NCBI GenBank assembly: GCA_017557665.1
Contig: JAFYYI010000020.1
Location: 1 to 14,895, forward strand
DNA: 14,895 nt
Direction: 5' to 3'
Source: Muribaculaceae bacterium
GTDB lineage: Bacteria > Bacteroidota > Bacteroidia > Bacteroidales > Muribaculaceae
Shown here in pieces: positions 6,777 through 12,936 of this stretch; positions within the stretch are counted from its first letter, which is position 1; each line of letters opens with the position of its first letter. The translations under genes and the position numbers were made by a program. Below the pieces are notes generated by a model, which had not been told where the DNA came from, ran no database searches, and was given only the letters and a program-made list of their open reading frames with translations.

Positions 6777-9344
6777 TTAAGTCTCATTTAATATCTTATT
6801 AATCAGCAATATGGCATCACTGATAGTGATTTCTCCGTCACCATTGAAATCGGCTGCTACCGGGTCATAGTCGGCGAGTACCGAGCCCAGCAAGATTGTA
6901 ATGAGCTTGGTCACGTCAGAGATAGTCACCTCACCGTCCATATTCACATCGCCGGGAATCGACACATGGGTCACCGTCACGGTGAATGAAGTGGTCGCCA
7001 ATTTGCCGTTGCTGTCGACAGTGACCGAAACTGTTGCACTGCCAGGTGCCACAGCCTCGAGATGAAGGTCTGTTCCGCTCACCCAAGCCTTGGCTACCGA
7101 GAGGTCGGCACTCCTTGCCTTCGTCACCGCCAGAGCCGCCATGTTGTCGTCATCGGCCACTGCAGTGAGCAGGTCGATGGTCTCGCCCTGCCCCCTTGGC
7201 AACTGCCTATCGCTGATGGTTACTGATGGAGCGCACACGTCAGGATAAACCGCCATGGCGGGGAACCAGTAAGCGTCCTGCAGGCGAATCTGGCGCTTGA
7301 GTTCCAGTGTGTTGGCGTCATAGAACAACACCCAGTTGTGATTGAAGTTCTGGTAAGACATGAGAGCCGCCTCGATGGTCTGGACAACCATGTCGCCCGT
7401 ATGGGGGTCAAAGCTGATGGCCGAAGAGTAGAGTCCTTGAAGTTCCTTGGTGCCGTCCCAGTTGATTTCCACGCCCTCGGGCAGAGAGATGAGCGCATCG
7501 GTAAACTCACGCGTCGTGAAATCATAGCAGCTGATGTAGTTCTGATACTCATTATAGCCATAGTACACGCGCTCGGCATGAGGATCCACACAGACCATGC
7601 AAGCGCGCCATGCGCCCCACGAGCTGATAGCACCGTGGGTCTCTCCGAGCTCATACACATCCTCAACCTCGAAGGTAACCGGATTGATGCGGGTAAAGTT
7701 GGCCTCATAGGGTCCGCCGCTCATATCGTAAATCTCTCGGCTGTTATTGGCCACATATAAATTGCCGCCCACCGTCACGAACACGGTGACGATATTGGGG
7801 AAAGGCAGCGTGGTCACAATGGCATCGGTGGCAGGATCAATCACGTGGAGTCCCCTACCCTGCTGTACAGCAAACACATACTGACCAAAGCGCACCATGT
7901 CGCCGCACTGATCGCGGTAGAGGCTGTTATAGTCCCCCTTGGCACTGGACAGCGTGCCGTCGATGGCTCCAGTGACACACATGCCCTGTACGTCAATCAC
8001 AAAGATGCCGCCGCTGGTGGAGACATAACCCTTACTCGGCGAGACAGCGCAATAAGCTCGTCCGTCATAGATGCTGTCGGGCGAATTGCCGAAGCGCAGG
8101 ATGCTGCCCTGCTGCTTGAGGGTCGACGCGTCAAGCACCGCCAGACGTGAGCCCAAAGTGCTGCCCGATGCCTCATTGGCATTGGCCTGCTTGCTCACAA
8201 GGAAGAGTTTGTTGCCGTACAATTGGCCGAACTGGGTGGTGACGCCCAACTTAGTCTCAGGATTCATGATGGAATACACATTGTACTCCATCTCATCATA
8301 GTCATAATTATAATAATTGAGAGAGCCCTGATTGGGTCCATAGCGGTCCTCATTGACAAAGATGATACCATTAGTGAACGTGAAATCGCCAGGTCCCGGG
8401 CCGGGCTCATCGGCTTCGGCATCAGGATGCAGGTCCTCGGCACCACACACCTCGGTCGATACCTCGCCCAGCCATCCGCAGTAGTCCAGCTGTCCGCTAT
8501 ACACCTTGATGAAGTCAATGTGGTCAAGAGTAACAGGATTGCCGTCCTCATCAATGGCCCAATCAATCATGAAACCAGGTTCCTGGTTATTGGGCAGGTT
8601 GTCGGCATAGCCCCCATCGAAGAAAGGCTGGAACCAGTTGTTGCCTTTACCGCCGCTCATGTCAATGGAGCTGTTGGGCAACTTCGTGCCCCTGAAAGTC
8701 AGCACCGTATCCTCACGCCACAAGGGCCAGTAGGGCTGGGTGTGGAACGTGTTCTGCCACACGTAGCCTTCGGGCGCCTGGGCATCATTACTCGTCCAAT
8801 GGACATACTCGATATCGGTGATGAAGCGCCAGCTGTCATGAGGCACAGGCGCCTTGTTCGCGTCAGGCTTGTAGTAAGTCACCTCAAAACCGCGCATGCA
8901 ACGGTCATAGTCGCTGCCTTTAATCTCGTACCAACGGTCGGCAGCACTGGGCACGCCATCACCGTCCATGTCAACACCCACCATGATAATGCCAGGTTCA
9001 CAGCTGCCACCTGCCTGATCGGGCACGGTGTTACTCTGCATGGCATTGCCGTAGATTTTCACGTCATAACCATGCTTGTTGATCACGGGATGATCAAAAC
9101 CAAAGATGATGTAGCCGCCATAGCTTCCCAAGCTGACGGAGCCATTCACGCCGCCACACAGTGAGTTCTCAAGCTGTGCATTGATGCTATCCTGTGTGTA
9201 ACCGGGCTTGTAGGACGGGAAAACATTCACGAACTGACCCGGAGCAGGCAGGTAGTCATACACATGTGCAATATAGGGCGAGTTGTCGGCGCTTGCCGTC
9301 AACGCAGCCGTCATAGCCATTGCGAGAAGTAACGATTTCTTCAT
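6777..9344 (-). CDS. Secreted BtuG-like (DUF5074-type) beta-propeller protein with C-terminal dockerin
   Basis: An 855-aa exported protein. The signal peptide is MKKSLLLAMAMTAALTASA, cleavable after A19, with no lipobox. Residues 20-305 form a Bacteroidetes surface-protein module (SLGSYGGYIIFGFDHPV, YGNAM, EPGIIMVGVDMDGDGVPSA, RWYEIKGSDY, EVTYYKP). A Pro/Gly linker (EPGPGPGD, 313-320) leads to a region of about 321-703 matching the DUF5074/BtuG propeller pattern: NEDRYGPNQGSLNYY, TQFGQLYGNKLFLVSKQ, GGIFVIDVQG, YVFAVQQGRGLHVIDPATD. An Ig/cadherin-like domain (about 704-793) and a type I dockerin (794-855) with two calcium loops (DVNMDGEVTISD and DFNGDGEITISD) follow. BtuG binds cobalamin beside the TonB receptor BtuB in Bacteroides. 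The riboswitch directly upstream supports B12 capture here. The dockerin and absence of a lipid anchor differ from classical BtuG. Confidence 0.88.
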   Translation of the reverse strand: MKKSLLLAMAMTAALTASADNSPYIAHVYDYLPAPGQFVNVFPSYKPGYTQDSINAQLENSLCGGVNGSVSLGSYGGYIIFGFDHPVINKHGYDVKIYGNAMQSNTVPDQAGGSCEPGIIMVGVDMDGDGVPSAADRWYEIKGSDYDRCMRGFEVTYYKPDANKAPVPHDSWRFITDIEYVHWTSNDAQAPEGYVWQNTFHTQPYWPLWREDTVLTFRGTKLPNSSIDMSGGKGNNWFQPFFDGGYADNLPNNQEPGFMIDWAIDEDGNPVTLDHIDFIKVYSGQLDYCGWLGEVSTEVCGAEDLHPDAEADEPGPGPGDFTFTNGIIFVNEDRYGPNQGSLNYYNYDYDEMEYNVYSIMNPETKLGVTTQFGQLYGNKLFLVSKQANANEASGSTLGSRLAVLDASTLKQQGSILRFGNSPDSIYDGRAYCAVSPSKGYVSTSGGIFVIDVQGMCVTGAIDGTLSSAKGDYNSLYRDQCGDMVRFGQYVFAVQQGRGLHVIDPATDAIVTTLPFPNIVTVFVTVGGNLYVANNSREIYDMSGGPYEANFTRINPVTFEVEDVYELGETHGAISSWGAWRACMVCVDPHAERVYYGYNEYQNYISCYDFTTREFTDALISLPEGVEINWDGTKELQGLYSSAISFDPHTGDMVVQTIEAALMSYQNFNHNWVLFYDANTLELKRQIRLQDAYWFPAMAVYPDVCAPSVTISDRQLPRGQGETIDLLTAVADDDNMAALAVTKARSADLSVAKAWVSGTDLHLEAVAPGSATVSVTVDSNGKLATTSFTVTVTHVSIPGDVNMDGEVTISDVTKLITILLGSVLADYDPVAADFNGDGEITISDAILLINKILNET

Positions 9345-9345
9345 G

Positions 9346-9377
9346 TCACATCGTGTTTATTAGTTTCACATCGTGTT
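9346..9377 (-). repeat. 12-bp direct repeat at the start codon of the BtuG-like gene
   Basis: TCACATCGTGTT (plus strand) occurs at 9346-9357 and 9366-9377, 20 bp apart. On the minus strand each copy reads AACACGATGTGA, so each contains ATG immediately followed by TGA. The second copy read ends one base before the true ATG. It lies in the riboswitch expression platform. Confidence 0.6.
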
Positions 9378-9499
9378 GTGAATCAAGCGACAAGACGAGC
9401 CGACCAGAGGTCGTTGAAGATTTCAGGAAAAGGCACAGATTGCTCTGCATCATCTCACTTCGCCAGGGTTCAAATGCCGCGTGAACCAACACTGATTGG

Positions 9500-9712
9500 C
9501 AGTGTGAAGGCAGGTCTTCTGACTCCTCCCCCGTCGCCGCGGCGCCTTCCCGGTGATGATGCAGACCCTAGAGTGTATGCAACCAGTGGCGTGCGTGCCG
9601 CGTGACGTTTGTCAGGGAGTTACAGCAGCGGGTACTGTCCAGGATTCTCACCTGATTCCCTTTTGATTCCTAGCCTCTCCCAAAGAGGCAGGAAACCTCA
9701 ACACGTTCAATT
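9500..9712 (-). promoter_or_regulatory. Adenosylcobalamin (B12) riboswitch
   Basis: On the minus strand, in order: GGGAATCAGGTGAGAATCC with GGACAGTACCCGCTGCTGTA (the conserved core), CCACTGG, CCGGGAAGGC, and the B12 box AGTCAGAAGACCTGCCT at 9508-9524. These are the diagnostic blocks of the cobalamin riboswitch in the right order and spacing. A short hairpin follows the B12 box (ACACTG-CCAAT-CAGTGT, about 9490-9506), where P13 is expected. About 145 nt separate it from the BtuG-like start codon. No hairpin with a U-tract is seen in that interval, so control is more likely at translation than at termination. B12 should repress the downstream two-gene operon. Confidence 0.96.
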
Positions 9713-9721
9713 TTCTCGTCG

Positions 9722-9752
9722 CAAAGGTAATAAGGATTTTCGTGGCAGCCAA
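9722..9752 (-). promoter_or_regulatory. Promoter of the B12-riboswitch operon
   Basis: TACCTTTG on the minus strand (9722-9729) with TTG (9750-9752) 20 nt upstream matches the Bacteroidetes promoter well. The predicted transcript start near 9715 coincides with the 5' edge of the riboswitch. The promoter overlaps the space just past the nrdG stop, so the B12 operon is transcribed separately from nrdDG. Confidence 0.75.
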
Positions 9753-9770
9753 GTGTTTTTATGATTTTAT

Positions 9771-10250
9771 TCACAGCCATAGAGTGACTTGGCCAGTTGT
9801 GATAGTGCGCTGGACGTCGATGAGGCGCTGATTGCGGCTACCACGGAACCGCAGACTGATGTCCCGTTCGGCTTGGATGAAGGGGCCGTCGACGAGGACG
9901 TCGAGCTCGCGCACGACGTCGAGAAGGGCGGGGTCTGCTGCTATCTCCTCCCAGGTGAAACCTGTGAAGCACCAGACGTTGTAGCCCAGCTCCTGCTTGA
10001 TGCGGTGGATGAGGGCACGCGTTTCACCGGGCTGCAGCAGGGGATCACCGCCGCTCAGGGTTACAGGGGCCTCGTTGTAGGCGATGACCTGCATCAGCTC
10101 GTCGAGGGTGCGCTCTTCCCCACCCTTGAAATCCCAAGAGTCGGGATTGTGACAACCGGGGCAACGATGATTGCAGCCCGCCAAGTAGATTGACGTGCGC
10201 AGGCCCGGACCATCGACGCTGGTGCCCTCGACTATGTGTAACACTCTCAT
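9771..10250 (-). CDS. nrdG: Anaerobic ribonucleoside-triphosphate reductase activating protein
   Basis: A 159-aa cytoplasmic radical-SAM enzyme that uses a 4Fe-4S cluster and S-adenosylmethionine to install the glycyl radical on NrdD. The start chosen is the ATG of MRVLHIVEGTSVDGPGLRTS; the in-frame ATG 13 codons upstream (MPWHRHG..) would read through the intergenic palindrome and is not conserved-looking. The cluster motif CNHRCPGC gives C26, C30 and C33 (CxxxCxxC). SGGDPLLQ supplies the glycine-rich SAM-contact region, and DVLVDGPF is the typical later motif. Length is normal. It follows nrdD by about 100 nt and has no visible promoter of its own, so it is probably co-transcribed. Confidence 0.97.
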   Translation of the reverse strand: MRVLHIVEGTSVDGPGLRTSIYLAGCNHRCPGCHNPDSWDFKGGEERTLDELMQVIAYNEAPVTLSGGDPLLQPGETRALIHRIKQELGYNVWCFTGFTWEEIAADPALLDVVRELDVLVDGPFIQAERDISLRFRGSRNQRLIDVQRTITTGQVTLWL

Positions 10251-10268
10251 TGGGTTAACTCTCTTGGG

Positions 10269-10343
10269 GCCGTGGCGATGCCACGGCATACGGAACGGGG
10301 GTTGCTTCTCGCGCGAGAAGCAGCCCCGTCTCTCGCGCGAGAG
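10269..10343 (-). other. Cluster of three palindromes between nrdD and nrdG
   Basis: Three stem-loops fill the 102-nt gap. 10269-10287 is an 8-bp stem GCCGTGGC-GAT-GCCACGGC. 10303-10322 is a perfect 20-bp palindrome, extended outward by G4/C4 arms to 10298-10327. 10330-10343 is a perfect 14-bp palindrome. The last two share the 12-mer TCTCGCGCGAGA, with centres 24 bp apart. None is followed by a U-tract on the minus strand. They may act as a stability or processing element that sets nrdD:nrdG expression, or as protein-binding sites. Confidence 0.7.
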
Positions 10344-10352
10344 GTCAGTATA

Positions 10353-12560
10353 TCACTTGTGGACGACACGGTCCTTGAGCTCGGCGAGCTTGCCGCTGTT
10401 CCAGCGGTCGGTGGTGCCGACGAGGTAGCCGGTGATGCGCTGCAGGCGGTCGATATTGTGGCTGTGGCACTCGGGGCACTCGTGGAGGTCGTCGGTGGCA
10501 TCTTCATAGCCACAGTCCATGCAGCGGTTGCGGTTGTGGTTAACCGAACAGTAACCCATGTTGTACTTATCCATCAGGTCCACAACGTTGGCAATGGCCT
10601 CGGGGTTGTGGGTAGCGTCGCCATCAATCTCGACATAGAAGATGTGGCCGGCACGCGTCAACTCGTGATAGGGAGCCTCAACCTCGGCCTTGTGCTTGGG
10701 AGAGCACTTGTAATAGACGGGCACGTGATTGCTGTTGGTGTAATAAATCTTGTCGGTCACACCGGGAATCTCGCCGAAGTCCTTGCGGTCGCGGCGTGTG
10801 AACTTGCCGGCCAAGCCCTCGGCAGGGGTTGCCAGGATGCTGTAGTTGTGACGATAACGCTCGCTGAACTCGTTGGCGCGGTCACGCATGTAGGTGACAA
10901 TCTTGATGCCCAGCTGCTGGGCCTCGTCGCTCTCGCCGTGATGCTTGCCCACAAGGGCAATCAGGCACTCGGCAAGACCGATGAAACCGATGGCCAGTGT
11001 ACCCTGATTGATGACACTCTCAATCTTGTCGTCGGGGGAGAGCTCACTGGCTCCGTTCCACAGCTGCGACATGAGCAGCGGGAACTGCTTGGCCATTGCA
11101 GTCTTCTGATACTGGAAACGCTCGTCGAGCTGGCGAGCAGTAATCTCCAGCATCCTGTCGAGCTTGGCAAAGAAGCGGTCGATGCGTTCCTGCTTGTCCT
11201 TGATACCCATGCACTCGATGGCAAGCTTGACGATGTTGATGGTCGAGAACGAGAGGTTGCCGCGACCGATTGACGTCTTCTCGCCGAAGCGGTTCTCAAA
11301 CACGCGAGTGCGACAGCCCATAGTGGCCACCTCGTGGATGTAGCGTTTGGGGTCGTCGGGACGCCACTGGTCATCAACGTTGTAGGTGGCATCCAGGTTG
11401 ACGAAGTTGGGGAAGAAACGGCGAGCAGTCACCTTGCAGGCAAGCTGGTACAGGTCGTAGTTGGGATCGCCAGGCTTGTAGCTCACGCCCGTCTTCTTTT
11501 TCCAGATTTGGATGGGGAAGATGGCGGTGGAGCCGTTGCCCACACCCTCGTAGGTCGAGTTCAACAGTTCGCGAATGATGCAACGTCCCTCGGCGCTGGT
11601 GTCGGTGCCATAGTTGATGGAGCTGAACACCACCTGATTGCCGCCACGCGAGTGGATGGTGTTCATGTTGTGGATAAACGCCTCCATCGCCTGGTGAACG
11701 CGGCGCACCGTCTTGTTGATGGCGTGTTGCAGGATGCGCTCGTCGCCCTGCAGGAAGTCCAGTTCGCGCTCGGTGTAATCGTCCAGCTTCACGTCATAGA
11801 GGCGGCTGTAGTCCTGGCCCATCAGAGCCTCAAGGTTTTTCACTTCCTCGATGAACGAGCGGCGCACGTAGGGTGCCAGATAAAAGTCAAAGGCGGGAAT
11901 GGCCTGTCCACCGTGCATCTCGTTCTGAGCCGTCTCCATGGTGATGCAGGCGATGACGCCAGCCGTCTCGATGCGCTTGGCCGGACGAGATTCGCCATGA
12001 CCAGCCATATAGCCCTGCTCGAGCACCTTGTCAAGCGGATGCTGCACACAGGTCAGGCTCTTGGTGGGATAATAATCCTTGTCGTGGATGTGCAGGTAAT
12101 TGCCACGCACCGCCTCACGGGACTCCTCACTGAGCAGGTAGTCATCGACAAAAGGCTTGGTAGTCTCGCTGGCGAACTTCATCATCATGCCGGCAGGGGT
12201 GTCGGCATTCATGTTGGCGTTTTCGCGCGTGATATCGTTATTCTTGGCATTGATGATTTCCAGGAACATGTCGCGCGTCTTGGCCTTACGGGCAACGCTG
12301 CGTGCATGACGGTAATTGATATAACAGCGGGCGACTTCCTTGCGCGGACTCTTCATCAGCTCCAGCTCCACCTGGTCCTGAATGTCCTCGACGCTCATCT
12401 GGCTGCGGCCACGCTGACCGATGCGGTCGGCAATGCGCTGTATCAGGCTCTCGTCTTCACCATCCTCGGTGGCAATCATCGCCTTGCGGATGGCAGCCTT
12501 TATTTTTTCCTCATTATAGCCGACGACGCGGCCATCACGTTTAAGTACGGTCTGAATCAT
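10353..12560 (-). CDS. nrdD: Anaerobic (class III) ribonucleoside-triphosphate reductase
   Basis: A 735-aa cytoplasmic glycyl-radical enzyme that reduces ribonucleoside triphosphates to dNTPs without oxygen. An N-terminal ATP-cone (about 1-90: VLKRDGRVVGYNEEKIKAAIRKA) gives allosteric control. The catalytic barrel includes VATMGCRTRVFENRFG, which probably holds an active-site cysteine. Near the C-terminus, CMDC..CPEC (C680, C683, C695, C698) forms the structural zinc site. The glycyl-radical motif RITGYLVG (G711 the likely radical site) is followed by TTDRWNSGKLAEL. Length and domain order are normal. The start is supported by the ATP-cone beginning at once and by an upstream promoter. nrdG, its activase, follows. 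The enzyme does not use B12, so the riboswitch downstream is not expected to control it. Confidence 0.98.
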   Translation of the reverse strand: MIQTVLKRDGRVVGYNEEKIKAAIRKAMIATEDGEDESLIQRIADRIGQRGRSQMSVEDIQDQVELELMKSPRKEVARCYINYRHARSVARKAKTRDMFLEIINAKNNDITRENANMNADTPAGMMMKFASETTKPFVDDYLLSEESREAVRGNYLHIHDKDYYPTKSLTCVQHPLDKVLEQGYMAGHGESRPAKRIETAGVIACITMETAQNEMHGGQAIPAFDFYLAPYVRRSFIEEVKNLEALMGQDYSRLYDVKLDDYTERELDFLQGDERILQHAINKTVRRVHQAMEAFIHNMNTIHSRGGNQVVFSSINYGTDTSAEGRCIIRELLNSTYEGVGNGSTAIFPIQIWKKKTGVSYKPGDPNYDLYQLACKVTARRFFPNFVNLDATYNVDDQWRPDDPKRYIHEVATMGCRTRVFENRFGEKTSIGRGNLSFSTINIVKLAIECMGIKDKQERIDRFFAKLDRMLEITARQLDERFQYQKTAMAKQFPLLMSQLWNGASELSPDDKIESVINQGTLAIGFIGLAECLIALVGKHHGESDEAQQLGIKIVTYMRDRANEFSERYRHNYSILATPAEGLAGKFTRRDRKDFGEIPGVTDKIYYTNSNHVPVYYKCSPKHKAEVEAPYHELTRAGHIFYVEIDGDATHNPEAIANVVDLMDKYNMGYCSVNHNRNRCMDCGYEDATDDLHECPECHSHNIDRLQRITGYLVGTTDRWNSGKLAELKDRVVHK

Positions 12561-12608
12561 ATCCTGAAGGTCAATAAAATTATCAAAAAACCATTGCTAT
12601 CGAAAGAA

Positions 12609-12627
12609 AAACCGGCTAAACCGGTTT
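12609..12627 (-). other. Hairpin at the 5' end of the nrdD transcript
   Basis: A 7-bp stem AAACCGG-TTTAG-CCGGTTT on the minus strand begins at about the predicted transcript start and is followed by TTCTTTC. It could stabilise the mRNA 5' end or act as a weak attenuator. Confidence 0.45.
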
Positions 12628-12634
12628 GCGTCTG

Positions 12635-12664
12635 CAAAGGTAATATCGCCCGTTGAAACAACAA
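12635..12664 (-). promoter_or_regulatory. nrdDG promoter
   Basis: TACCTTTG on the minus strand (12635-12642) with TTG (12662-12664) 19 nt upstream matches the Bacteroidetes consensus. Predicted start is near 12629, giving a leader of about 70 nt before the nrdD ATG. Confidence 0.7.
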
Positions 12665-12670
12665 ACGATT

Positions 12671-12688
12671 TTTGATAAAAATTTCAAA
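12671..12688. promoter_or_regulatory. Candidate CRP/FNR-like operator upstream of nrdD
   Basis: The dyad TTTGA-N8-TCAAA is centred about 50 bp upstream of the predicted nrdD transcript start, next to the -33 element. This is a usual place for activator binding. It resembles, but does not match, the FNR site TTGAT-N4-ATCAA. The A/T-rich setting makes chance occurrence possible. Confidence 0.3.
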
Positions 12689-12872
12689 AAATTTTCGTTT
12701 TGGAAAACTTTTTGGACTGAGTAAAAATTTAATCCGTTGAAATTCAGTTAATTGCAGAATTTTTTGGAAAACTTTTCCCGTAAACGGAATTGTAAAAAAT
12801 TATCTATTAGACGTTTAACGCCTCGCGATTAGCCAGTTCATCATCTTCGCTACAGAACCCATATAACAGAAT

Positions 12873-12908
12873 CAGGCAGGCAATCCACAACACGGGAAAG
12901 CCTGCCTG
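12873..12908 (-). terminator. Possible terminator hairpin after the dockerin protein gene
   Basis: A perfect 9-bp stem CAGGCAGGC / GCCTGCCTG has an 18-nt loop. It lies about 30 nt past the stop codon of the dockerin-containing protein but has no U-tract on the minus strand. A smaller 6-bp stem (TCATCC / GGATGA, 12921-12936) sits between. They may be 3'-end structures rather than a classical intrinsic terminator. Confidence 0.4.
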
Positions 12909-12936
12909 CAAGAATGGCGTTCATCCTGACGGATGA

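Larger units (their letters stand above)
12561..12936 (-). other. Intergenic region: nrdD control region and 3' side of the dockerin protein gene
   Basis: No gene is present in these 376 bases. Reading toward nrdD there is a hairpin with no U-tract (12873-12908), an A/T-rich stretch (about 12660-12810) with a 15-bp direct repeat TTTTGGAAAACTTTT at 12698-12712 and 12762-12776, a TTTGA-N8-TCAAA dyad (12671-12688), the nrdD promoter and a hairpin at the predicted transcript start. Confidence 0.6.

Noticed and set aside
6777..6962. Cellulosome from the presence of dockerins
   Set aside because: No cohesin or scaffoldin and no glycoside hydrolase is in the window. Dockerin-like ends are common on Bacteroidales secreted proteins without evidence of a cellulosome.
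9378..9605. Small plus-strand ORF over the riboswitch
   Set aside because: The conserved RNA blocks on the minus strand explain the sequence, and the ORF has no recognisable product.
9771..12560. Control of nrdDG by the B12 riboswitch
   Set aside because: The riboswitch lies downstream of nrdG, has its own promoter, and points toward the BtuG-like gene.
11334..12656. 440-codon plus-strand ORF opposite nrdD, and others opposite nrdD and the BtuG-like gene (10272-11273, 8223-9164)
   Set aside because: All lie antisense to clearly identified genes and encode no recognisable protein.
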